Shown: positions 8,714-16,671, counted from the first letter of the stretch. The stretch is DNA of 64,000 bases from an uncultured Clostridia bacterium (GCA_946629635.1 CAMOYA010000003.1:1-64000); one strand, 5' to 3'. The notes: generated from the letters alone by a model not told the origin. Made by a program: numbers and translations.

Positions 8714-8784
8714 TCTGCATCTTCTCATCGGTCAGCGCCGTCAGCGGAATCAAGCACACCCAGGATGATGACTCCGAGGCATAA
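8650..8784 (+). CDS. Small single-pass membrane protein (44 residues), unknown function
   Basis: The open frame begins METGVVVAIAVVLFV and has one hydrophobic helix over residues 4-24. A short polar tail ends QDDDSEA. It has its own promoter, a very good ribosome binding site (GGGGAGGG, about 6 bases before the ATG) and an intrinsic terminator 23 bases after the stop. That makes it a convincing stand-alone gene despite its size. I recognise no family. Its frame differs from the MATE remnant that overlaps it. Confidence 0.65.
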   Translation: METGVVVAIAVVLFVAIFAVLICIFSSVSAVSGIKHTQDDDSEA

Positions 8785-8807
8785 TGCTGCTGCATATGTT
8801 GATTTTG

Positions 8808-8837
8808 AAAGGGATCCGCGATCAGCGGATCCCTTTT
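8808..8837. terminator. Intrinsic terminator between convergent genes
   Basis: A perfect 12-base stem (8808-8819 with 8825-8836) with a 5-base loop and a TTTT tail on the plus strand. The minus-strand side begins with TTTCAAAATC, so it may work both ways. The right arm lies inside the last codons of larC. Confidence 0.8.
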
Positions 8838-10147
8838 CTGATTTCATCCAGCGTCCGGCCGCTGGCTTCCGCCAGCGCGGCCAGATCGTCATATTCCGCC
8901 TTCCGGCGCTCCACCCCCATGCCGGATGCCGTTTTCATCCGGATCGGGCCAAACTCCGAATCCACGGTTTCGATGCGCCGCTCAAGCACGTACCGGCTCA
9001 TATCCTGCCGGCGGATGCCCAGGGTGGTGGTATGCTTCATCATGACCTCCGCCAGGCGGTCCGCCTCATCCGGCAGACAGATGACGCTGAGCAGCACCCC
9101 CGGCCGGGATTTCTTCATCCCGATCGCCTGGGTATACGCATCCCGGGCGCCGGCCTTGAGCAGCTGATCCACCGCAAAGCCGATCTCCTCACCGGTCATG
9201 TCATCCAGGTTGCACTCCAGGCGGGTGATGCGCTCCCTTTCGCCTTCGCTTTCTCCCAGGAAGGCGCGGACGCAGTTGGCACGCTCGAAGTCCTTCTTCC
9301 CCATGCCGTATCCGATGGCCGCCGCAGTCATCACCGGCCGGTCGCCGAAGGAGGTCACAAAATGCTTCAGCAGTGCCGCACCGGTCGGCGTGCACAGCTC
9401 ACCGTGAACGGATCCGCCATAGGTGGGGATTCCGGTCAGAATCAGCGCGGTCGCCGGCGCCGGCACGGGCAGGATGCCATGGGCGCAATGCACATGACCG
9501 CTGCCCACATGCACCGGCGATGCCACGATTCTCTCCGCGCCGATCTTCTCCATCAGCAGGCATACGCCCACCACATCCGCCACCGCATCCAGCGTTCCGA
9601 CTTCGTGGAAATGAATCTCGCTGACCGGATGGCCGTGCACCCGGCTCTCCGCGTCCGCGATCAGCGCGTACACCGCCCGGGCATCCGCCTTCACCTTCTC
9701 CGATACGTTCAGCCCGCCGATGATGCCTTCAATATCCGCCACGGAAGTGTGATGGTGATGGTGATGATGGCCGTGATCCTCATGGTCATGATCCGGATGA
9801 TCGTGATCCTCATGATGATACGCTTCGTCATGATCATGAGGGTGCCCGTGATGATCGTGATCATGGTGATGTCCGTGATGATCCTCATCATGGTCATGAT
9901 CATGGTGATGATGACCGTGACCGTCCGCGTCCTCCGATTCCTCTTCCTCGCCGTGGACTGTAATCTTCATATGGGTTCCGGTAATGCCGCACTTCACCGC
10001 CGGCTCCGCCCCCACCTGAACGCCCGGCAGCCCCAGCGCGTTCATCTGATCCAGAAAAGACTGCCGGTCCGGGATCAGCTCCAGCAGCGCCGCCATCAGC
10101 ATATCTCCGGCAGCGCCCATCCCGCATTCCAGATACAGCGTTTTCAT
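8822..10147 (-). CDS. larC: LarC-type nickel insertion protein (pyridinium-bisthiocarboxylate mononucleotide nickel chelatase)
   Basis: A 441-residue cytoplasmic enzyme that inserts nickel into the nickel-pincer nucleotide cofactor of lactate racemase-type enzymes. The N-terminal LarC1 part begins MKTLYLECGMGAAGDM. The LarC2 part contains LECNLDDMTGEEIGF and the conserved SRPGVLLSV region. Between them, residues 76-133 hold about 32 histidines alternating with Asp/Gly/Glu, a likely nickel store. In Lactiplantibacillus plantarum the two halves need a ribosomal frameshift; here they are one open frame. No larA, larB or larE is in the window. It lies 17 bases after an aldo/keto reductase gene in the same direction. 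Confidence 0.93.
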   Translation of the reverse strand: MKTLYLECGMGAAGDMLMAALLELIPDRQSFLDQMNALGLPGVQVGAEPAVKCGITGTHMKITVHGEEEESEDADGHGHHHHDHDHDEDHHGHHHDHDHHGHPHDHDEAYHHEDHDHPDHDHEDHGHHHHHHHTSVADIEGIIGGLNVSEKVKADARAVYALIADAESRVHGHPVSEIHFHEVGTLDAVADVVGVCLLMEKIGAERIVASPVHVGSGHVHCAHGILPVPAPATALILTGIPTYGGSVHGELCTPTGAALLKHFVTSFGDRPVMTAAAIGYGMGKKDFERANCVRAFLGESEGERERITRLECNLDDMTGEEIGFAVDQLLKAGARDAYTQAIGMKKSRPGVLLSVICLPDEADRLAEVMMKHTTTLGIRRQDMSRYVLERRIETVDSEFGPIRMKTASGMGVERRKAEYDDLAALAEASGRTLDEIRKGIR

Positions 10148-10164
10148 CCCGCGGCGTTCTCCTT

Positions 10165-11295
10165 TCAGTTCAGTTCCTTCCAGGCCCGCTGCAGTTCATC
10201 CATGATGTTCAGGTGCTGCGGGCAGGCCGCCTCGCAGGCCCCGCACTGAATGCACTTCTCCGGCGTATCGCCCTTCTTCCGATAGTTCTGCATGTTCCAG
10301 TCATGCTTCGGATCCCCGCCGTACAGGCTGATGTTGTTCCAGATGGAGAACATGCCCGGAATGTTGACCCCGTTGGGGCAGGGCATACAGTAGCGGCAGG
10401 AGGTACAGCCGATCTTCGTGCGGCTGATGTAGGCTTCCCGGACGTCATCCATCAGCTTCAGCTCTTCCTCCGTCATGATGTCGGGCTCCACCGTATCGAA
10501 GATCCGCAGGTTGTCATCAATCTGCTCCGTTTCATTGCAGCCGGAAAGCACCGTGGCAATCTCCGGCCGGTTGCACAGCCAGCGAAACGCCCATTCGACC
10601 GCGCTGCGCTTCACCGGGAAGGCATCGTACAGCGCCTGCACGTTCTCGGGCGCCCTGGCCAGCCGGCCGCCCAGCAGGCCTTCCATGATCACGACCGGGA
10701 TGCCCAGCCGTCCCGCCAGCTCCAGCCCCTTCGTTCCGGCCTGGTTGTTGATATCCATGAAGTTGTACTGGATCTGAACCATGTCCCAGTCGCTGTCCTG
10801 AATGATATACTCAAAGTCGTCATAGGAGCCGTGGAAGGAGAAGCACTTGTAACGGATCTTGCCTTCCTTCTTCATATCGTCAAAGAATTCCGGCGCGCCG
10901 ATGGACTTGAAGTATTCCCAGCCCTTCCGGTCGATCCCGTGCATCAGATAAAAGTCGATATGATCGGTCTGCAGCTTTTTCAGCTCTTCATCCAGCAGCG
11001 CCTGCATGCTGGCCCGGTCGTGCACCGCGTGCTGCGGCATCTTGGTGGCGATGGTCACCCGGTCCCGGTATCCGTCCTGCAGCGCCTTTCCCAGCACCAC
11101 CTCGGATGTTTTGTCCAGATAAACATACGCGGTATCCAGATAGGTCACGCCGCCGTCAATCGCCCGGCGGATCAGCCCGATGGCCTTCTGCTCGTCAATC
11201 ACGCTGTCCCCGGATGCCTCGCCGTTGAAGCGCATGCATCCCAGACCAAACGCGGAACCCTGGATCCCCAGCTTGCCAAATGTACGGTATTTCAT
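10165..11295 (-). CDS. Aldo/keto reductase with C-terminal 4Fe-4S ferredoxin motifs
   Basis: A 376-residue protein. Residues 1-~285 form an aldo/keto reductase barrel with the catalytic pattern DTAYVY (Asp/Tyr), a lysine in ATKMP and a histidine in YLMHGID. The C-terminal ~80 residues carry cysteine clusters (CTSCRYCMPCP and CIQCGACEAACP) typical of two iron-sulfur clusters. This fused form is common in anaerobes; its substrate is unknown. The start has GAGGAGG upstream and a perfect TTGACA promoter about 50 bases further on. It is the first gene before larC, but a functional link is not established. Confidence 0.9.
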   Translation of the reverse strand: MKYRTFGKLGIQGSAFGLGCMRFNGEASGDSVIDEQKAIGLIRRAIDGGVTYLDTAYVYLDKTSEVVLGKALQDGYRDRVTIATKMPQHAVHDRASMQALLDEELKKLQTDHIDFYLMHGIDRKGWEYFKSIGAPEFFDDMKKEGKIRYKCFSFHGSYDDFEYIIQDSDWDMVQIQYNFMDINNQAGTKGLELAGRLGIPVVIMEGLLGGRLARAPENVQALYDAFPVKRSAVEWAFRWLCNRPEIATVLSGCNETEQIDDNLRIFDTVEPDIMTEEELKLMDDVREAYISRTKIGCTSCRYCMPCPNGVNIPGMFSIWNNISLYGGDPKHDWNMQNYRKKGDTPEKCIQCGACEAACPQHLNIMDELQRAWKELN

Positions 11296-11345
11296 TTCCT
11301 GACCTCCTCGTCCAAAAAAGCCTGAAACTCATCGTCCTGAATCCA

Positions 11346-11374
11346 TTTATAGGGTACGGCAGGCATAATGTCAA
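11346..11374 (-). promoter_or_regulatory. Sigma-A promoter of the aldo/keto reductase-larC genes
   Basis: Minus strand: TTGACA (11369-11374), 17-base spacer, TATAAA (11346-11351). It diverges from the MATE gene; the 23-bp repeat array begins 29 bases upstream of its -35. Confidence 0.8.
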
Positions 11375-11402
11375 GTGGAGAAATTTACAATTTCATTGTC
11401 AT

Positions 11403-11517
11403 TTCGGTCGTTTGGCAGAATCTCGTCCGGCTGTTTGGCGAAATATTATTCGGTTGTTTGGCGCGATATCGATCGGGTGTTTGGCGAAATATCGTTTGGC
11501 TGTCTGGCAGAATCACC
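11403..11517. repeat. Five 23-bp direct repeats in the promoter region of a MATE gene
   Basis: Five head-to-tail units of exactly 23 bases share the core TGTTTGGCGAAATATC with a few changes. The TTTGGC (once TCTGGC) starts at 11411, 11434, 11457, 11480 and 11503. Each core is a weak dyad (TTT-GC-AAA). There are no spacers, so this is not CRISPR, and 23 is not a multiple of three, so it is not a coding repeat. The array ends 18 bases before the -35 of the MATE promoter, which suggests a row of binding sites for a regulator two helical turns apart. Confidence 0.8.
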
Positions 11518-11535
11518 GCCGGTCCGTATTATTCC

Positions 11536-11564
11536 TTGACGGATTGGCCCAACTCTGCTAGATT
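11536..11564 (+). promoter_or_regulatory. Promoter of the MATE exporter gene
   Basis: TTGACG (11536-11541), 17-base spacer, TAGATT (11559-11564), directly downstream of the repeat array. Confidence 0.6.
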
Positions 11565-11631
11565 AGATTCGTTGTCTGTACATCTGACGGCGTACGGACA
11601 GACATCCATTCAGAAAGGTCGATTCAGTTCC

Positions 11632-13029
11632 ATGCAGCATGCAGACCGCTCCGCACTTCTCGGCTCCATGAAAATGAGCCAGCTCATTCCCAAAGTCAGT
11701 ATTCCGATCATGGTTTCCATGCTCGTGCAGGCGCTGTACAACGTGGTCGACAGCATCTTCGTTTCCCGCTTCGACCCTCATGCGCTGACCGCCGTTTCCC
11801 TCGCCATGCCCTTTCAGATGCTGATGATTGCCCTGTCCACCGGCATGGGCACCGGGATCAACAGCCTGCTCAGCCGCAGGCTGGGCGAAAAGCGGCCGGC
11901 GGACGCCCGGAAGGCCGCCTGGAACGGATTTGTGATTGAAGGATGCGGATCCCTGCTGTTCGTGCTGGTCGGGCTTCTCCTGGCCGGCCCGATCATGCGC
12001 ATGGTGGTATCCGGCAACCTCAGCAACGCCGACGCCATCCGCGATATGGGGATCAGCTACCTGTCCATCGTGACCATCGGCAGCTTCGGCCTGTTCATGG
12101 CGATCTTCTTTGAACGGATGCTGCAGGCCACCGGAAACGCCATGCTCTCGATGATCACGCAGCTGGCCGGCGCCATCACCAATATCATCCTCGACCCGAT
12201 CCTGATCTTCGGTTATCTGGGATTCCCGCAGATGGGCGTCGCGGGTGCCGCCGTGGCCACCGTCATCGGCCAGTGGGTTTCCGCCGTTCTCGGCTTCACG
12301 CTGAACCAGCTGAAGAACCGCGAGCTTCGCCTGAATCCCGAAGATTTCAGCATTCAGCGGCGCATTCTCCGGGACATTCTGTCCGTCGGTCTGCCCAGCA
12401 CCATCATGGCCTCCATCGGTTCCGTGATGAACATCGGCATGAATGCCATTCTCTCCGGATTTGCGGAGAGCAATGCCGCACTGAACGTCATGGCCGTTTA
12501 CTTCAAGCTCCAGTCCTTCATCTTCATGCCGGTTTTCGGCCTGAGCAACGGCATCATCGCGATCATCGGGTACAACTACGGTGCCCGGATCCGGGAGAGG
12601 GTATATGAATGTCTCCGGATCGCGCTGATCTGGGCCATCACCATTCTGGCGGTCGGCACGCTGGTCTTCATGGTCTTCCCCGGCGCGCTGATGTCCATCT
12701 TTGAATCCGAAGCGGAAGCAGAGCTGACCGCTCAGATGAGCCAGATCGGCGTCGTTGCCATGCGGATCATCAGCACCAGCTTCATCTTCGCCGCTGTCGG
12801 CATCATCCTGTCCACCGTGTTCCAGGCCGTCGGCAGAGGCACATTCAGCATGATCATCAGCATCAGCCGGCAGCTGGCCATCCTGCTGCCTGTCGCGTGG
12901 ATCTTCGCCCGGCTGACAAACAATGTTTATGCGGTCTGGTGGTGCTTCCCCATCGCGGAAATCTGCGCGCTGTTCCTCAGCCTCTTCTTCTATCGGAAAT
13001 GCAAGCGGGAGATGCTGGACACGCTGTAA
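11632..13029 (+). CDS. MATE-family efflux transporter
   Basis: A 465-residue inner-membrane exporter with 12 predicted helices. It has the two-fold MATE arrangement; typical segments are VDSIFVSRF, GMGTGINSLLSR, MLQATGNAMLSM and FVF-like GLSNGIIAIIGYNYGAR. These pumps expel cationic drugs or metabolites using Na+ or H+. The chosen ATG has only a weak AAAGG 13 or more bases upstream; a later ATG (MKMSQLIPK) is the alternative. An upstream in-frame extension through the repeat array is unlikely to be coding. A MarR regulator gene follows 86 bases downstream and may control it. Confidence 0.9.
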   Translation: MQHADRSALLGSMKMSQLIPKVSIPIMVSMLVQALYNVVDSIFVSRFDPHALTAVSLAMPFQMLMIALSTGMGTGINSLLSRRLGEKRPADARKAAWNGFVIEGCGSLLFVLVGLLLAGPIMRMVVSGNLSNADAIRDMGISYLSIVTIGSFGLFMAIFFERMLQATGNAMLSMITQLAGAITNIILDPILIFGYLGFPQMGVAGAAVATVIGQWVSAVLGFTLNQLKNRELRLNPEDFSIQRRILRDILSVGLPSTIMASIGSVMNIGMNAILSGFAESNAALNVMAVYFKLQSFIFMPVFGLSNGIIAIIGYNYGARIRERVYECLRIALIWAITILAVGTLVFMVFPGALMSIFESEAEAELTAQMSQIGVVAMRIISTSFIFAAVGIILSTVFQAVGRGTFSMIISISRQLAILLPVAWIFARLTNNVYAVWWCFPIAEICALFLSLFFYRKCKREMLDTL

Positions 13030-13043
13030 GCAGTACAGAAGGC

Positions 13044-13087
13044 TTGACATTTATTCGGTACCGAACTATAATTTGTTCGGTACCGAA
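13044..13087 (+). promoter_or_regulatory. MarR gene promoter with two palindromic operators
   Basis: A perfect TTGACA (13044-13049), 17-base spacer and perfect TATAAT (13067-13072). Two identical perfect palindromes TTCGGTACCGAA lie at 13054-13065 (inside the spacer) and 13076-13087 (over the start site), 22 bases apart centre to centre. This is a textbook arrangement for autorepression by a dimeric winged-helix regulator, most likely the MarR protein encoded next. Confidence 0.85.
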
Positions 13088-13115
13088 TTTTTTTGATTCA
13101 AGGAGTTGATTCGCG

Positions 13116-13613
13116 ATGACATCTGAAAGCGATGTGATTCTGGCTGTACTGAAGCTTTCCCGCGCCATGCGCCGCTGCCCGCCGGATCCCGGAAAGCTGC
13201 CCTTCCCGCCCGCGGTCGGCCGTCTGATGGCGTGCGTGAGTGAAAATCCGGGCGTTTCCTCCCGGGAGCTGTGTGAGATGCTGGATCTCCGCCCCTCCTC
13301 GCTGAGCGAAATGCTGCGGAAGGCGGAGGAGGACGGATGGATCCTGAAGGCCGCGGATGAGGCGGACCGGCGGATTCAGCGTGTGACCCTTTCCGAAAAG
13401 GGCCTGCAGTTCATCGCCCGGATGCGGGATGAGCGCGAAAAGGACAATGAACGGAAAGCAGCATGCTTCACAGACGAAGAAAAGGCGCAGTTCTGCGCCC
13501 TTTGCAACCGGTTAAGCGACCATATCGAATCCCTCGCCACGGATGTCCCGGAACCATTGCGCCGGCATCCCGGGCGGCCCGGATTCCCTCCGCCTCACCG
13601 GATCCGCTGCTGA
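13116..13613 (+). CDS. MarR-family transcriptional regulator
   Basis: A 165-residue winged-helix protein. The helix-turn-helix spans residues ~45-80 (SSRELCEMLDLRPSSLSEML) and the wing carries ADRRIQRVTLSEKG, the classical MarR DxRxxxLT-like motif. AAGGAG lies about 10 bases before the ATG. The promoter carries twin palindromes, so self-repression is likely, and the upstream MATE exporter is a plausible target. The last ~20 residues are Pro/Arg-rich and probably disordered. The ligand is unknown. Confidence 0.9.
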   Translation: MTSESDVILAVLKLSRAMRRCPPDPGKLPFPPAVGRLMACVSENPGVSSRELCEMLDLRPSSLSEMLRKAEEDGWILKAADEADRRIQRVTLSEKGLQFIARMRDEREKDNERKAACFTDEEKAQFCALCNRLSDHIESLATDVPEPLRRHPGRPGFPPPHRIRC

Positions 13614-13620
13614 CGGGATC

Positions 13621-14901
13621 TCATTCCGTCTGCTCCGTCTCCGTCTCCGGATCCGCTTTTTCCGCTTCCTCCGCGACATCCGTAATCCGGATCCGGGTGA
13701 CCCGGAAGCCGTCCATCTCCGTCACCGTAAACTCATGATTGTCCAGCCGGAAGGTGTCACCCACCTCCGGCACTTTTTCAAGCATTTCGCCGATCCATCC
13801 GCCGACGGTATCCGTGTCGTACTGATCCTCGATCCCGTATTTTTCCAGCAGCTCCTCCAGCTGCATATTGCCGTCCACGATCAGCGTGCCGTCTTCCTGT
13901 TCAACAACTTCCTCGTTGATCTCGTCATGCTCGTCATAGATCTCGCCCACGAGCTCCTCCAGCACGTCCTCCATGGTCACAATCCCGTCCGTCCCGCCGT
14001 ATTCGTCCAACAGAATCACCAGATGGGTCTTGGACGTCCGGAACAGCTTGAGCAGGCTGCTGATCGGAATCGATGCCGGCGCAAAAACCGGCTCATTCAT
14101 GATCCGGGTAATATCCGTACATCCTTCGTGGGTTTTCTTGTAAAAGTCCTTCTCATTGAGGATGCCGACGACATGATCCAGGTCCTCGTGATACACCGGG
14201 ATCCGGGAATACCAGGTTTTCCGGAATGTTTCCGCCGCTTCTTCGAGCGAAACCGTATCCTCGATCGCCGTCACGTCCACCCGGGGCGTCATGATATCGG
14301 AGGCATCCTGATCGTTGAACTCGATGGCGGAGCGGATCAGCTCTCCCTCGTCCTCCTCGATGTCGCCCTCAGTCTGCGCCTCATCGATGATGGTAATCAG
14401 CTCATCTTCGATCTGACTCTCCTCGGGATCCGGCTTGATGAGCTTTGAAAGCAGCTTTCTCCACAGGGAAAACAGCAGATCCAGCGGCCGGAGCACCACC
14501 ATCAGCACCTGAATCGTCGGCGCCACGGCCATCGCATACTTTTCCGGCTGCTGTTTGGCCAGGGTTTTCGGCCCCACCTCGCCGAAAAAGAGCACCAGCA
14601 CCGTCATCACGGCGGAGGCCACCGTTGCGCCCAGATCCTCCTGACCTTTGAAAACAAACATGGTAAACAGCACCGTCGCGATGGCGGTGCCGGCAATGTT
14701 GACCAGATTGTTCCCGATCAGAACCGTTGTCAGCAGAGAGTCATATTTTTCCAGTAAATCGAGCACCAGCTGGGCTCTGCCCTTCCGCTGCCCATCCATC
14801 GTTTTCAGCTTCACCCGGTTGGAGGCGGAGAAGGCCGTTTCCGTCGCGGAGAAAAAAGCCGAAAGCGCAATGCACAGGATCAGGGCAAACCATAGGCCCA
14901 T
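13621..14901 (-). CDS. CNNM/CorC (HlyC) family membrane protein with CBS domains
   Basis: 426 residues from the ATG at 14901. That start has AAAGGA 12 bases upstream; a TTG four codons earlier would lie right against the ribosome binding site. An N-terminal DUF21/CNNM region with about four membrane helices (to ~residue 185) is followed by a CBS pair (~200-320, with IMTPRVDV and VTMEDVLEELVGEI). The C-terminal CorC/HlyC domain ends in a Glu/Asp-rich tail. Relatives export or sense Mg2+/Co2+; the old name hemolysin is misleading. It converges with marR, the two ends being 7 bases apart. Confidence 0.9.
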   Translation of the reverse strand: MGLWFALILCIALSAFFSATETAFSASNRVKLKTMDGQRKGRAQLVLDLLEKYDSLLTTVLIGNNLVNIAGTAIATVLFTMFVFKGQEDLGATVASAVMTVLVLFFGEVGPKTLAKQQPEKYAMAVAPTIQVLMVVLRPLDLLFSLWRKLLSKLIKPDPEESQIEDELITIIDEAQTEGDIEEDEGELIRSAIEFNDQDASDIMTPRVDVTAIEDTVSLEEAAETFRKTWYSRIPVYHEDLDHVVGILNEKDFYKKTHEGCTDITRIMNEPVFAPASIPISSLLKLFRTSKTHLVILLDEYGGTDGIVTMEDVLEELVGEIYDEHDEINEEVVEQEDGTLIVDGNMQLEELLEKYGIEDQYDTDTVGGWIGEMLEKVPEVGDTFRLDNHEFTVTEMDGFRVTRIRITDVAEEAEKADPETETEQTE

Positions 14902-14964
14902 GAATACATTCAATCCTTTCGCTTACACACCGTAAAAACCAGTCCCGGCACCCGGAACAGGCTG

Positions 14965-15017
14965 ATTATAACATGTCATGCCTTGATTTGCAACATATCC
15001 GGCAATTGTGGTATGAT
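14965..15017. promoter_or_regulatory. Two divergent promoters sharing one -35 hexamer
   Basis: The palindrome TTGCAA at 14988-14993 serves as -35 in both directions. Rightward, the -10 is TATGAT (15012-15017, spacer 18, extended TGG) for the ImmA-like gene. Leftward, the -10 is TATAAT (14965-14970, spacer 17) for the CNNM gene. Only one polymerase can occupy the site at a time. Confidence 0.75.
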
Positions 15018-15062
15018 GAAGGCCTGAGATCAGAAGCGTTTCCATCAGGGAGGTGCGGCCAG

Positions 15063-15743
15063 ATGAATGAACCATTCCGTCCGGTTCGTGCTGTTCGCTA
15101 TGCCTGTGCCGTCCTGACAGACTTCCGGATTGACCGTCTTCCGGTGGATCCTTTCCGTCTGGCCGCAGACGCCGGCATCGCGGTGGAGCCGCTGTCCGGG
15201 CTTCGGAATCATCCCGCCTGGGCGCCGTATGATCTTCCCTCGCGGATGGGGCTGACCCGGGTGATCACCATTCCCTACCCCACCTTCTGCATCGTATACC
15301 GGGATGAGGGAAGCTCGCCGGAGCAACTGACGCTGCCGCTGGCCCGGGAGCTGGGGCACCTGTTCATGAATCACTATCGGGAGATACCGGATCTCTCGGT
15401 TCCCGGCCGGCTCTTTCGCCCGGAGATGGAACGGGAGGCGGACATCTTTGCGCGGAACCTGCTCTGTCCGGTTCCCGTCGTGGACGTCATCCGCTACAAC
15501 CGGCCGCAGCAGGCCCGGGCATCCCTTTTTCGCCTGAACCGTTCCGCATGGATTCATCGGCTGAACACGCTGAATGAGGACCGGGCTTCCATTGACGAGG
15601 AGACCGCGAATATTCTGCTGTATCTGTTCCGGGATTATCTGATTGCCCGCCGCTGCAGGGCGTGCGGCGCGGAGTTCCGGGATGAGGCACAAAATAACGC
15701 CTGCCCCTTCTGCGGGGCAGGCGATCCGGAGTGGGTTTTGTAA
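15063..15743 (+). CDS. ImmA/IrrE-like protein with altered zinc motif and C-terminal zinc ribbon
   Basis: 226 residues; the ATG at 15063 has GGGAGGTG upstream. The central part resembles ImmA/IrrE metallopeptidases: the usual HExxH helix is present as RELGH (residues 95-99), followed by FMNHY, and the downstream EREADIFARNLLCP helix is intact. Arg95 replaces the first zinc-binding histidine, so classical protease activity is doubtful. The tail has CRACG and CPFCG, a zinc ribbon. ImmA proteins normally cut a phage-type repressor; no repressor or mobile element adjoins this gene, so it may act as a binding or sensing protein. Confidence 0.75.
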   Translation: MNEPFRPVRAVRYACAVLTDFRIDRLPVDPFRLAADAGIAVEPLSGLRNHPAWAPYDLPSRMGLTRVITIPYPTFCIVYRDEGSSPEQLTLPLARELGHLFMNHYREIPDLSVPGRLFRPEMEREADIFARNLLCPVPVVDVIRYNRPQQARASLFRLNRSAWIHRLNTLNEDRASIDEETANILLYLFRDYLIARRCRACGAEFRDEAQNNACPFCGAGDPEWVL

Positions 15744-15746
15744 TCT

Positions 15747-16661
15747 TTACAGCGCATCGATAAAGCGGCAGGCGGCCAGAGCGGCGGCGGAACCATCCGC
15801 AGCGGCGGTCGTCAGCTGCCGGACGCTCTTGCTTCGGCAGTCCCCCGCCACAAACACGCCCGGCGTTTTTGTGGTGCAGGTTTCATCGCTTTCAAAATAT
15901 CCATACGCATTCAGCTCCGCCAGCGGCGCGAACGCTTCGTTTTCCGGGATCAGGCCGATCGCCACAAACAGTCCGTCGCAGGAGATCTTTTCGGCTTCTC
16001 CCCCATTCTGCGGCTCCACCGTCACGCTGTGCAGCTCGCCCGATTCCGTATTCAGCGCGGTGATCCGGACACCCGTTCTCTTTTCCACGTTCGGCCGGGA
16101 GAAGAGGATCTCCTGAAGCTTCTTTTCGCCGGTGAATTCCGGCAGATCCTGCAGCATGATCACGCGGGCGCATTTCCCGGAAAGCAGGATGGCCTCCTGC
16201 AGGGCGGAGTTGCCTCCTCCGGCGACGCATACGGTCATGCCGGAATAAAAGTCTCCGTCGCAGACGGCGCAGAAGCTGATGCCCTCGCCGATCAGTTCAT
16301 TCTCGCCGGGCAGGCCCAGCATCCGGTGCTTCACGCCGGTCGCGAGGATCACCGCCTTCGCGTCCCGCGCCTGACCGTCATCGGTATAAACCGTTTTGTG
16401 ATCTCCGTGATCCTCAATCCGGAGAACCTCCGCCAGATCCACCTCGGCCCCCTGGGCCATCACCTGGTCCAGCAGCCGGTCCGCGAACTCGTTGCCGCTC
16501 ATCTGCGCGGTTCCCGGCCAGTTTTCCACCTTGGGGCTGTACGTGATCTGCCCGCCAAAGCCGTGCTTTTCCAGAATCAGCACCGTTTTTCCGTTGCGCA
16601 GGGCATACAGCGCCGCCGTCATTCCCGCCGGGCCGCCGCCGATGACAATGATATCCGTCAT
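15747..16661 (-). CDS. trxB: Thioredoxin reductase (TrxB-like)
   Basis: A 304-residue flavoprotein that passes electrons from NAD(P)H to a thioredoxin-like partner. The FAD-binding GGGPAG is at residues 8-13, the redox pair Cys131/Cys134 in CAVCDGDF, the second nucleotide-binding GGGNSA near 160, and the FAD-contacting GVFVAGDC near 272. It lies 10 bases after the nrdD stop in the same direction, so it probably serves the redoxin domain fused to that reductase. The NADPH-specific HRRxxxR motif is not obvious (MLQDLPEF instead), so NADH or ferredoxin as donor cannot be excluded. Confidence 0.92.
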   Translation of the reverse strand: MTDIIVIGGGPAGMTAALYALRNGKTVLILEKHGFGGQITYSPKVENWPGTAQMSGNEFADRLLDQVMAQGAEVDLAEVLRIEDHGDHKTVYTDDGQARDAKAVILATGVKHRMLGLPGENELIGEGISFCAVCDGDFYSGMTVCVAGGGNSALQEAILLSGKCARVIMLQDLPEFTGEKKLQEILFSRPNVEKRTGVRITALNTESGELHSVTVEPQNGGEAEKISCDGLFVAIGLIPENEAFAPLAELNAYGYFESDETCTTKTPGVFVAGDCRSKSVRQLTTAAADGSAAALAACRFIDAL

Positions 16662-16671
16662 GTTCTCTTCC

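Noticed and set aside
9740-9925. The His-rich repeat DNA within larC considered as a possible frameshift or slippage site splitting the gene.
   Set aside because: The frame is continuous on both sides and both LarC halves are complete in one reading frame.
11403-11517. The 23-bp repeats considered as a CRISPR array.
   Set aside because: The units are directly contiguous with no unique spacers, and no cas genes are nearby.
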